A DNA stretch of 10,084 bases from an uncultured Collinsella sp. (GCA_900551975.1 URYA01000047.1:1-10084); one strand, 5' to 3'. Positions 1 through 6,309 are shown, counted from the first letter of the stretch. Numbers and translations: made by a program. The notes: generated by a model not told the origin, from the letters alone.

Positions 1-63
1 GTTGCCGGCGCCGGCGAGGATCCGGCCGCTACGGTGGCTATGCCGGTCGTGCCGCAGGAGTAG
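1..63 (+). CDS. C-terminal tail of an unidentified upstream gene (partial)
   Basis: Frame 1 is open from the window edge to a TAG at 61-63 and encodes 20 residues, VAGAGEDPAATVAMPVVPQE. Codons are those favoured by the neighbouring genes (GCC, GGC, GAG, GTG, CCG). The stretch is rich in Ala, Val and Pro and carries no recognisable motif, so no function is assigned. It is probably the last codons of a gene that ends before the promoter at about 143, but a chance open frame of this length cannot be excluded in GC-rich DNA. No convincing terminator hairpin follows it before that promoter. Confidence 0.45.
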   Translation, partial: VAGAGEDPAATVAMPVVPQE

Positions 64-142
64 GCTCACCCGCTTATCACCATCATGTACCTGCGCCTTT
101 ACCGTACGCAGATGAGCAAGACGGCAAGCGCTGTGCTGCGGG

Positions 143-148
143 TATAAT
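143..148 (+). promoter_or_regulatory. Sigma-A type -10 box upstream of the YtxH-like gene
   Basis: A perfect TATAAT lies at 143-148, which puts the likely transcription start near 155. The -35 region is poor: the best match is around 118-125, and there is no TG extension. The predicted leader of about 45 nt contains a short hairpin (GGGCGC at 167-172 with GTGCCC at 177-182, CGAG loop) directly before the Shine-Dalgarno at 185-192. The hairpin is visible but no role is claimed for it. Confidence 0.5.
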
Positions 149-199
149 GGACAGCATTCAAACGGTGGGCGCCGAGGTGCCCGCAGGAGAGGAATGAAC

Positions 200-586
200 A
201 TGGGTAAGACTTTCAACTTTATCTCGGGTGCGCTCTTCGGCGCCGCCGCCGGCGCCATCATCGGCATTGCCCTGGCTCCGCGCTCGGGCGCCGAGACCCG
301 CGCCATGGCTGCCGATATCGCCAACGACGCCTGGGATAACATGCGCGACACCTACGAGCACGGTGCCGAGGAGGCCCGCGCTGCGGTCAACGATTTTGGC
401 CCGATGGTCGACGCCAAGACCGATGACCTGCGTGCCAAGGTTGACCTTGCCCGCGAGCGCATGGACCAGCTGCGCGAGCAGCTCAACGACGCCATCTCGG
501 GCGGTAACGTGACGCCCGCCGATGTCGTGGTCGAGAACGCCGTCGAGGCCGACGCCGAGGCCGCGGAGCCCTCGACCGAGGCATAA
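200..586 (+). CDS. YtxH-like small membrane-anchored protein
   Basis: The protein has 128 residues. Residues about 7-26 form one Gly/Ala-rich hydrophobic segment, followed by APRSGAETR. This Gly-rich helix plus AP-x-SG-x-x-TR is the hallmark of the YtxH family, originally tied to general stress in Bacillus and of unknown biochemical role. Residues about 35-100 are charged and probably form an amphipathic or coiled-coil helix. The C-terminus is acidic and Ala-rich. The start at 200 is preferred over the in-frame ATG at 194 because AGGAGAGG at 185-192 is 7 nt from 200 but only 1 nt from 194. The stop overlaps the next start (TAATG, 584-588), so the two genes are probably translationally coupled. 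The family is fairly clear; the function is unknown. Confidence 0.85.
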   Translation: MGKTFNFISGALFGAAAGAIIGIALAPRSGAETRAMAADIANDAWDNMRDTYEHGAEEARAAVNDFGPMVDAKTDDLRAKVDLARERMDQLREQLNDAISGGNVTPADVVVENAVEADAEAAEPSTEA

Positions 587-1341
587 TGCGCGCCGGGGAT
601 TTTGTCGGCGCCAAGATCTATCGTAAGCCTACCGAGGATAAGCGCACCAAAAAGGACGGCACGCCGCGCAGCCCTAAAAAGCTCGGAAAGATTCACTTTC
701 CGGTCTTTACCCCGGGCGGTACGCGCGTGGTCGGCTTTATGGTCCGCCAATCCGATATCGCGGGCATGATCGAGCGCCCCGACCGATTTGTGGCGCTCGA
801 TGCCATTGGCGTCTACGAGGGCGCCATCGCGGTTGACGACGTCAAGGGCACCTACGATACCGCTGCGGCCAAGCGTCTCGACATCAATCTGGACGATTGC
901 ATTATCTGGGTTGGCATGGACGTGCGCACGGAGTCGGGCGATGTCGTGGGCTATTGCTCGGATGTGGAGTTCAAGCCGCGTTCGGGCATCGTGCAGACGT
1001 TCTATGTGACCACTGGCACTGCCTCGAGTGTGCTTGTGGGCGACACGCAGATGCCGCCCACGATGCTGCGCGGCTATGCGGACGGCGCGATGATCGTTTC
1101 GGACGAAGTCAAGTCGCTCGGGTATTCGGGCGGTGCCGCTGCAAAGGCTGCCGAGGCAAGCGTCGTGGTGGGCGATAAGGTCAAGAAGGGCGCCAAGGTG
1201 CTCGATGACAAGGGCTCGGTCGCCGTGGACAAGGGCAGTCGCGCGCTGGGCAAGCAGCTCGGCAAGACGCGCGGTATGTTCAAGGCCTTTAAGGACGAAT
1301 ATCAAAAGGCGAGCGGGAGCTCGTCAAAAGCTAGCAAATAG
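586..1341 (+). CDS. PRC-barrel domain protein
   Basis: The protein has 251 residues, no signal peptide and no membrane segment. Residues about 3-75 (GDFVGAKIYRK through the GxRVVGFMV region) and about 105-165 (GDVVGYCSDVEF followed by a GIVQTFYV strand) read as two PRC-barrel-like beta units. PRC barrels occur in photosynthetic reaction centre H subunits, in RimM and in many small bacterial proteins, where they bind partners. The last 75 residues are Lys/Ala/Gly-rich (GDKVKKGAKVLDDKG) and probably extended and basic. The start overlaps the YtxH stop by one base, with GAGG at 578-581 as a weak Shine-Dalgarno. Coupling to a membrane-anchored YtxH protein suggests a membrane-associated complex, which is an inference. 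The same fold recurs at the N-terminus of the MgtE-like protein at 3141. Substrate and role are unknown. Confidence 0.8.
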   Translation: MRAGDFVGAKIYRKPTEDKRTKKDGTPRSPKKLGKIHFPVFTPGGTRVVGFMVRQSDIAGMIERPDRFVALDAIGVYEGAIAVDDVKGTYDTAAAKRLDINLDDCIIWVGMDVRTESGDVVGYCSDVEFKPRSGIVQTFYVTTGTASSVLVGDTQMPPTMLRGYADGAMIVSDEVKSLGYSGGAAAKAAEASVVVGDKVKKGAKVLDDKGSVAVDKGSRALGKQLGKTRGMFKAFKDEYQKASGSSSKASK

Positions 1342-1362
1342 CGACGTACCAATTGATGGGAG

Positions 1363-1399
1363 GCAAGCCGGAGACCTGTTGCTCCGGCTTGCTGCGTTT
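1363..1399 (+). terminator. Probable terminator hairpin after the PRC-barrel gene
   Basis: Perfect 11-bp arms GCAAGCCGGAG (1363-1373) and CTCCGGCTTGC (1382-1392) enclose an 8-nt loop. Only a broken T tract (TGCGTTT) follows, so termination may be partial and some transcripts could continue into the NodB-fold gene at 1414. No clear promoter was found between the hairpin and that gene. Confidence 0.55.
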
Positions 1400-1413
1400 A
1401 TGGGGGAGGGCAC

Positions 1414-2820
1414 ATGCGCCAAAACGGATCTAACTTAAACGGGCGCTCGGGTGCGCGTCCGACGGCGCGCCGCGATCTGGGGCAGCTGCCCAGCGGTCAG
1501 CGCAAGCGTCACCGTAAGCCCGGCGCGATGTATCTCAACCATAGCCGCGGCTTTAGCGACCGCAGCGCTCGCATCGGCAACGGCCGCACGCCCCGCCGTC
1601 CGTCTCGCCTGCCCTATGCGCTCATCGCCGTGGGTTGCGCGCTCGTGCTGTTCATCGCTGCCGTCGTGGGCTACGTCAACCGCAGCGTGGATGTCGTCCT
1701 CAACGGCCAGGAGACTGCGGTGCGCGTCGGCTCTACGCTGCAAAATCTCATCGACGACCAGGAGCTGACCGATACCTACGACGCCGGGGACTTGCTGGCC
1801 GTTGACGACAGCGTGCTTACTCGCCATGGCGGCGAAAAGCTGTCGGTAAAAGTGGACGGCAAGCGCATAAAACAGGGCAAGTGGAAAAGCCGCGAGCTTA
1901 CGGGCGGCGAGAAGGTGACGGTCAAAGACGGCCGCGACACGTATGAGAAGCATGAGGTCCAGGCGACGGTTATCGAGCCCAAGCTTAAGGTCGAGGGCAC
2001 GGGTGCCATCGAGTATGTCAAGACGTGGGGTATCCAGGGTCGCTCTGAGGTGTGGGTCGGCGAGCAATCGGGCAAGACGCAGGACCGCGGCGAGGTCGTG
2101 CCCGCCACCGATTGCGTGGTCGAGTGCGCGAGCGTGGCGCCCAAGGGCAACGAAAAGTACGTGGCGCTGACGTTTGATGAGGGCCCGAGCGGAGCGACCA
2201 AGCAGATCTTGCAGGTGCTCAAGGAAAAGGGCGTCACCGCGACGTTCTTCCTGTCGGGCGATACGGCCGAGGCCTCGCCCGCCACGGCCAAGGCGATTGT
2301 CGATGCCGGCTGCGAGGTCGGCTCCAACAGTTACAGCGACGAATCGCTCAAGGGCAAGGATCGCGATGCGGTGCGCGAACAGGTTTCGAAGGGCACCGAG
2401 GCGATCAAGTCCGCGACCGGAACGTCGACGATGCTTTTGCGTGCTCCCTACGCAGCCTTTGACGAGCAAAACTGGATTGATGCGATGGACCTGGTGTCTG
2501 CCGTGGTCTCGTGGAATATCGATTCGGGCGACTGGCTGCTCAACGGTGCCGACGAGCAGGTCTCGACGGTGCTCGATTCGGTGACGCCGGGCAACATTGT
2601 GTTGCTGACCGATAACGATGAATGCGCCGAGCAGACGCTCGAGGCGCTGCCGCAGATTATCGACGGGCTTATTGCCGACGGCTACAAAATCGTGACATTG
2701 AGCGATCTGGTCAAGACGGATACATCGCTGAGCAAAAAGCTCACCTCGCTGACGAAGGCCGCCATGCCCAAAAACGCCGTGTTCCCCCAGCTCGCCGAAG
2801 ATGACGACACCACAGACTAG
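1414..2820 (+). CDS. Membrane-anchored NodB-fold (polysaccharide deacetylase-like) protein with degenerate active site
   Basis: The protein has 468 residues. Residues 1-66 are a basic cytoplasmic tail, about 68-88 a single membrane helix, and about 91-185 an extracellular beta-rich region resembling the DUF348/G5-type repeats of Gram-positive wall proteins (tentative). The NodB-like domain spans about 248-432. The fold motifs align, but key residues are changed. TFDDGP is TFDEGP (253-258). The usual H-x-x-x-H metal pair in GNHTYSHP-like sequence becomes N305 and D309 in GSNSYSDES. RPPYG is RAPYA (343-347). The late L-x-H motif reads LLTD (397-400), so the catalytic His is Thr399. D370, D373 and W374 of the D-x-x-DW motif remain. 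In the CE4 family those residues hold Zn2+ and protonate the product, so deacetylase activity is doubtful. A binding or structural role at the cell wall is likelier. The Shine-Dalgarno GGGGGAGG ends 4 nt before the ATG. Confidence 0.88.
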   Translation: MRQNGSNLNGRSGARPTARRDLGQLPSGQRKRHRKPGAMYLNHSRGFSDRSARIGNGRTPRRPSRLPYALIAVGCALVLFIAAVVGYVNRSVDVVLNGQETAVRVGSTLQNLIDDQELTDTYDAGDLLAVDDSVLTRHGGEKLSVKVDGKRIKQGKWKSRELTGGEKVTVKDGRDTYEKHEVQATVIEPKLKVEGTGAIEYVKTWGIQGRSEVWVGEQSGKTQDRGEVVPATDCVVECASVAPKGNEKYVALTFDEGPSGATKQILQVLKEKGVTATFFLSGDTAEASPATAKAIVDAGCEVGSNSYSDESLKGKDRDAVREQVSKGTEAIKSATGTSTMLLRAPYAAFDEQNWIDAMDLVSAVVSWNIDSGDWLLNGADEQVSTVLDSVTPGNIVLLTDNDECAEQTLEALPQIIDGLIADGYKIVTLSDLVKTDTSLSKKLTSLTKAAMPKNAVFPQLAEDDDTTD

Positions 2821-2920
2821 TCATGTAAGAACGTCCCCAATGACTATGTCACGGATGCGTCAGCGTTTGGTATGCCTGCGATGTTTGGAGCATAAATTTG
2901 GCGCCACGGCGCGATGCTGA

Positions 2921-2929
2921 TGCTATAGT
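2921..2929 (+). promoter_or_regulatory. Extended -10 promoter of the magnesium operon
   Basis: TGCTATAGT combines a TGN extension with TATAGT at 2924-2929. A TTGGCG sequence at 2898-2903 is a poor -35 with a 20-nt spacer, so the extended -10 is probably what matters. The predicted start near 2936 gives a leader of about 205 nt before the GTG at 3141. The 100 nt between the NodB-fold gene and this promoter hold no gene I can support. Confidence 0.5.
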
Positions 2930-2935
2930 TACTGC

Positions 2936-3140
2936 GGATAACAAGGGTCAAGAGAAAGGCTGCAGGTGAAATCCAAACCTCGACCATACAGTCGATGACC
3001 CCATGCAGGTGCTTCTTGCGCATGTACGGGGTGTGAGCGCCGAGCGGCGTGCCGCCCGCGCATGCGTATACATATCTAAAAGTCCACGGACGGCGTGCCG
3101 GCATGGCCGCAGTTCGAAGGGATAATGATGGGGAGCACCA
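2936..3140 (+). promoter_or_regulatory. Structured 5' leader of the MgtE-like/NRMT operon (candidate riboswitch or attenuator)
   Basis: Visible pairings are: GGGTCA (2945-2950) with TGACCC (2996-3001), closing a compact domain; AGGT (2964-2967) with ACCT (2977-2980); and CGAC (2981-2984) with GTCG (2991-2994). Together they make a three-way-junction shape of about 57 nt. Downstream, CCCC (2999-3002) can pair with GGGG (3028-3031), with CATGC and GCATG inside. CCCCAT (2999-3004) is also an exact complement of ATGGGG (3128-3133), which contains the Shine-Dalgarno GGGGAG (3130-3135). A 10-nt repeat, CGGCGTGCCG, occurs at 3045-3054 and 3091-3100. The conserved 5' and 3' sequences of the M-box (ykoK) Mg2+ riboswitch are not present. 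Regulation by Mg2+ is inferred only from the downstream genes. Confidence 0.45.
2966..2998 (+). CDS. Possible 10-codon leader peptide upstream of the MgtE-like gene
   Basis: The frame begins with GTG and would give MKSKPRPYSR, ending at TGA 2996-2998. AAAGG at 2955-2959 sits 6 nt upstream as a plausible Shine-Dalgarno. Two Pro codons alternate with Arg codons, and the stop codon lies within the 3' strand of the leader's closing stem, so translation would disrupt that stem. Pro-rich leader peptides control Mg2+ transporters elsewhere (mgtL upstream of Salmonella mgtA). An open frame this short can easily arise by chance. Confidence 0.2.
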   Translation: MKSKPRPYSR

Positions 3141-4985
3141 GTGAATTATCTGAGTGAGATGCTCAAATTGCCGGTCTTGGACGTCGATGGCGAAAAGCTC
3201 GGCGTTGTGAACGATTTTGGCATTGCTACCGGCGAAGTTTTTCCGCACGTAACGTCGCTCGCGTTTCGCGGACCCGGCAAGACGCCGTTTATGATCAGCT
3301 GGCGCAAATGGGTCGACCGTATCGACGAGACGGGCGTACACCTTAAGTCGCCGGCCACCGAAATCCGTTTTTCGTACCTGCAGCCGACCGAACTCTTGCT
3401 TGCCCGTGACGTGCTTAACAAGCAGATTGTCGACACGCAGGGCATGAAGGTCGTGCGCGTCAACGACATCAAGTTTTCCATGTCGGGCGAAAATCAGCTG
3501 CGCCTGTTGGGCGCCGAAGTTGGTGCCCGCGGTCTGCTGCGCGCGATCAGCCCCGCCCTCGAGCATGTCGTTGAGAGCTTTATGAAGCACCTGGGCAAAC
3601 CGCTCGGCGAGGACATCATCGCCTGGTCCTACATGGACCTGCTCGATCGTTCGACTAAAAACATCCAGCTGTCGGTGTCGCACAAGACGCTTGGCGAGCT
3701 GCACCCTGCCGACATTGCCGACATTATCGAGCAGCTCGACCCGCGTCTGCGTGCGCAGGTGTTCGCGCAGCTCGACACCGCCCAGGCCGCCGAGGCCATC
3801 TCGGAGTTCGACGACGACGAGCTTATGACCGAGATGCTCGAGGGCCTGTCCGATACGGACGCATCGTCGATGCTGGCCATGATGGACCCGGACGACGCCG
3901 CCGACCTGATCGATGAGCTCGATTACGAGAAGGCCGAGAAGCTGTTGCGCCTGATGGGCGTTCAGGAGGAGAAGGCGATTCGTAACCTGCTGGGCTATGA
4001 GGACAACACTGCCGGTCGCATCATGACCTCGGAGTTTGTCTCCCTGCCCGCCACGGCGACGGTCGGTGACGCCATCGAGGCGATTCGCGAGCTCGACGAG
4101 GACTTCGAGAGCGTCTACTATGTCTATACCGAGGACCCGAGCGGCATGCTCACCGGCGTCCTTTCGCTGCGCACGCTCATCGTGGCCGACCGCGATGCCA
4201 CGCTGGGCCAGCTGGCCTATCGCGACCTGGTGTATGTGTCGCCCGACGATGACCAGGAAGACGTAACGGACGAGATGACCAAGTACGACCTGGTCGCCAT
4301 CCCCGTTTGCGACGAGAACCGTCACATCTTGGGTATCGTGACCTTTGACGACGCCATGGACGTTATCGCCGAGGAGCACCAGGAGGACCTGCAGATCGCA
4401 GGCGTCGGTTCGGGCGATAGCGCGTCCGACGACTCGACGAATGTGCTCAGCTGGTTTGTGCATCGCCAGTACTGGGTTGTCGTGTGGGGTATTGCCTCGT
4501 GCATCATGGCAACAGTGCTGGGAACGGCGCTGGGCTCTGCGCATCTGGTGGTGTTCCCCATGTGCGCCATGCCGCTCGTGCTGCTGGCTGCCTCGCGTAT
4601 GGTGTCGTTCGTCAAGAACTACTTCTTGGAATACGACGGCCATGACGATGAGCCCAAGCCGTATTTGGGATTTTTCTTCCAGAGCACGGGCATGGGCCTA
4701 ATCCTGTCGCTCGTGACCTACCTGTGCGCCCAGCTGGTGCGCACCGCCGCGTTCCCCGACGCGCCCATGTTTGAGGAGCAGCTCTTTACCGGCTGCTTTA
4801 ACATTGCGGCCATCGTCTGCCTGATTGGCAACATGAGCGCCGTGATTTACCTGATGGTGCTGTTCTGGCGTGACGAGCACGACCTCAATACGTCGGGTAC
4901 CGCCATGAACGTCATTGCCGTCATGATCTCATGCGTGGCGTACTGCATCGCCGCGGTGTTGCTCACCTTGTCGGTCATGGGGTAG
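3141..4985 (+). CDS. MgtE-family protein: PRC-barrel, MgtE N-domain, CBS pair and divergent five-helix membrane domain
   Basis: The protein has 614 residues; its GTG start lies 5 nt after GGGGAG (3130-3135). Residues about 1-77 are a PRC barrel (LDVDGEKLGVVNDF), and about 80-165 probably a second one. About 185-275 are an acidic MgtE N-domain (ADIADIIEQLD, DDAADLIDELD). A CBS pair spans about 290-412, followed by the plug-helix-like EEHQEDLQ (411-418). Five membrane helices fall near 444-465, 468-488, 509-533, 551-576 and 587-611. In MgtE the N and CBS domains sense cytosolic Mg2+ and gate a Mg2+ channel. Here the canonical pore motif (GGNAGTQ-like) is absent, and the end of the last helix (TSGTAMNVIAVMIS, 584-597) has hydrophobic residues where MgtE keeps its Mg2+-binding Asp. 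Most MgtE proteins are about 450 residues and lack PRC barrels. It is followed 8 nt later by an NRMT-type transporter, so it may be a sensor or regulator of that transporter, or a divergent channel. Confidence 0.88.
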   Translation: MNYLSEMLKLPVLDVDGEKLGVVNDFGIATGEVFPHVTSLAFRGPGKTPFMISWRKWVDRIDETGVHLKSPATEIRFSYLQPTELLLARDVLNKQIVDTQGMKVVRVNDIKFSMSGENQLRLLGAEVGARGLLRAISPALEHVVESFMKHLGKPLGEDIIAWSYMDLLDRSTKNIQLSVSHKTLGELHPADIADIIEQLDPRLRAQVFAQLDTAQAAEAISEFDDDELMTEMLEGLSDTDASSMLAMMDPDDAADLIDELDYEKAEKLLRLMGVQEEKAIRNLLGYEDNTAGRIMTSEFVSLPATATVGDAIEAIRELDEDFESVYYVYTEDPSGMLTGVLSLRTLIVADRDATLGQLAYRDLVYVSPDDDQEDVTDEMTKYDLVAIPVCDENRHILGIVTFDDAMDVIAEEHQEDLQIAGVGSGDSASDDSTNVLSWFVHRQYWVVVWGIASCIMATVLGTALGSAHLVVFPMCAMPLVLLAASRMVSFVKNYFLEYDGHDDEPKPYLGFFFQSTGMGLILSLVTYLCAQLVRTAAFPDAPMFEEQLFTGCFNIAAIVCLIGNMSAVIYLMVLFWRDEHDLNTSGTAMNVIAVMISCVAYCIAAVLLTLSVMG

Positions 4986-4993
4986 GTGGTCGC

Positions 4994-6256
4994 GTGCAAA
5001 ACACGAAGCAAAAGGCGAGCACCAAGCAAAAGTTGACCATCGCGGCCATCTTTGGCGCCATGGGCCCTGGCCTTCTGGCGGCGCTTTCGGGCAATGACGC
5101 CGGCGGCATCGCCACGTATTCCAGCGCCGGTGCCAGCTATGGCTACAAGATGCTGTGGATGCTTCCCGTCATGACCGTGCTGCTTATCGTGACGCAGGAG
5201 ACTGCGGCGCGTTGTGGCTGCGTCACAGGCAAGGGCCTGGCGTCGCTCATTCGCGAGCGCTTTGGCGTGCGCAGGAGCGTGCTGGCCATGGCGGCGCTGC
5301 TGATCGCCAACACGGCCGTGACCATCTCGGAGTTTGCGGGTATTGCGAGCGGCCTTGCCCTCTTTGGCGTGCCGGCGAGCATCTCGGTGCCGTTGGTGGC
5401 GCTGCTGGTGTGGATGCTTACCATGTCGGGTAGTTTCCAGCGCATCGAGAAGATTCTGCTGCTGGTGAGCTGCGTGTTTGTGACCTACATCGTCGCTGCA
5501 TTTATGGCTGGTCCCAGCTGGGGCGAGGTGGCGGTCGACCTGGTTGTGCCCAACATCCAAAACGACCCCAGTTACGTGTCGCTTGTGGTCGCAACGATCG
5601 GCACCACCATCGCGCCGTGGATGATCTTCTTGGCGCAGAACAACGTGGTCGATAAGAATGCGGGCGAGGGCGATATCGTGCTGCAGCGCATCGACACCGT
5701 GAGCGGCTCGATTGCCGCCGATGTCATCGCCGGCTTTATTATCATCACGACCGGTACGGTGTTGTTCCCCGCGGGTATTCAGATCAGCGATGCTGCCGAT
5801 GCCGCCCGCGCATTGGAGCCTATCGCGGGCCAGTGGTCCACGGTGCTGTTTGCCTCGGGCCTGGTCGCGGCGAGCTTCTTGGCCGCCTGTGTGCTGCCAG
5901 GCGTTACGTCGAGCGCCATCTGCGAGGCATTTGGCTTGGAGCGCGGTGCCGATCGCAGCTGGGACGAGGCCCCGGTCTATCGCGGCATCATTACGGCCAT
6001 CATCGGCATCTCTGCCGTGCTGGTGCTCATGCCCGGTGTTGACCTGTTCCAGATTATGATGACCTCGCAGGTCATTAACGGCGTGCTGTTGCCCGTGGTT
6101 TTGGTGTTCCAGGTGGTTATTGCCGCCGATCGACACATTATGGGCGCCAACCGCAACGGCCGCGTGTGGAATGTGCTCACCTGGGCGACTATCGGTGTGA
6201 TTACGGTGCTGACGGTCGTCATGTTTGTGCTGCAGGCGATGGGCTACAGCGCGTAG
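4994..6256 (+). CDS. NRAMP-fold transporter of the NRMT (Mg2+) type
   Basis: The protein has 420 residues and about 11 membrane helices. The GTG at 4994 is preferred: AGGTGG (4984-4989) lies 4 nt upstream, and the NRAMP helix 1 follows a short basic tail. The in-frame ATG at 4931 would lie inside the previous gene and add an unrelated His/Gly-rich stretch. SLC11 landmarks are GPGLLAAL at helix 1 and QETAARCG-x-x-TGKGL (68-82). The metal site is atypical. The DPGN motif is DAGG (35-38), keeping Asp35 and losing Asn. The helix 6 A-x-x-MPH motif is TTIAPWM (204-210), so the thioether Met that selects Mn2+/Fe2+ is Ala207 and the His is Trp209. Loss of the Met and Asn is the pattern reported for NRAMP-related Mg2+ transporters (NRMT), structurally studied from Eggerthella lenta, also a Coriobacteriia member (from memory). 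Mg2+ uptake is therefore favoured over Mn2+/Fe2+. It is cotranscribed with the MgtE-like gene. Confidence 0.9.
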   Translation: MQNTKQKASTKQKLTIAAIFGAMGPGLLAALSGNDAGGIATYSSAGASYGYKMLWMLPVMTVLLIVTQETAARCGCVTGKGLASLIRERFGVRRSVLAMAALLIANTAVTISEFAGIASGLALFGVPASISVPLVALLVWMLTMSGSFQRIEKILLLVSCVFVTYIVAAFMAGPSWGEVAVDLVVPNIQNDPSYVSLVVATIGTTIAPWMIFLAQNNVVDKNAGEGDIVLQRIDTVSGSIAADVIAGFIIITTGTVLFPAGIQISDAADAARALEPIAGQWSTVLFASGLVAASFLAACVLPGVTSSAICEAFGLERGADRSWDEAPVYRGIITAIIGISAVLVLMPGVDLFQIMMTSQVINGVLLPVVLVFQVVIAADRHIMGANRNGRVWNVLTWATIGVITVLTVVMFVLQAMGYSA

Positions 6257-6274
6257 CGCCTCTTTTGGGCTCTA

Positions 6275-6309
6275 AACAGGTCGCCGCCATGGGCTGCGGC
6301 CTGTTTTTT
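6275..6309 (+). terminator. Intrinsic terminator of the magnesium operon
   Basis: The stem AACAGGTCGC (6275-6284) pairs with GCGGCCTGTT (6296-6305), including one U-G wobble. An inner GCC-ATG-GGC hairpin fills the loop, and T6 follows at 6304-6309. It starts 18 nt after the transporter stop. Read from the minus strand the stem is the same but its T tail is short, so at best it serves weakly for the convergent acyltransferase gene, which ends about 80 nt away. Confidence 0.88.

Noticed and set aside
194..196. ATG at 194 as start of the YtxH-like gene
   Set aside because: The Shine-Dalgarno ends 1 nt before it; the in-frame ATG at 200 has normal spacing.
352..2469. Long minus-strand frames at 352-1305 and 1435-2469
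   Set aside because: Both mirror the well-supported plus-strand genes and lack family motifs and ribosome sites.
2818..2846. Inverted repeat TAGTCAT / ATGACTA after the NodB-fold gene
   Set aside because: It has 7-bp AT-rich arms with a 15-nt loop and no T tract, so it is not a convincing terminator.
2958..3001. FMN or cobalamin riboswitch core, because of GGTGAAATCC followed by CAGTCGATGACC
   Set aside because: Only a short string is similar; the other conserved elements of either aptamer are missing and the downstream genes are not flavin or B12 related.
3003..3125. 40-codon frame starting ATG 3003 and ending just before the MgtE-like gene
   Set aside because: It has no Shine-Dalgarno and its Arg-rich translation has no motif; it overlaps the structured leader and is probably chance.
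2936..3140. M-box (ykoK) Mg2+ riboswitch
   Set aside because: The GGGTCAAGAGAAA stretch recalls a segment of M-box RNAs, but the conserved 5' GTTAGGTGAGGCTCCT and the 3' partner strand are absent.
2844..4643. 599-codon open frame on the minus strand
   Set aside because: It lies antisense to the MgtE-like gene, which has clear domains. Its His/Arg/Gln-rich translation has no recognisable fold and is typical of the antisense of GC-rich genes.
4931..4933. ATG at 4931 as start of the NRMT gene
   Set aside because: It would overlap the MgtE-like gene by 55 nt and has no ribosome site; GTG 4994 has AGGTGG 4 nt upstream and matches the family N-terminus.
4847..6136. 429-codon open frame on the minus strand
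   Set aside because: It is antisense to the NRMT gene; the product is a low-complexity His/Asp/Gln-rich sequence with no motif.
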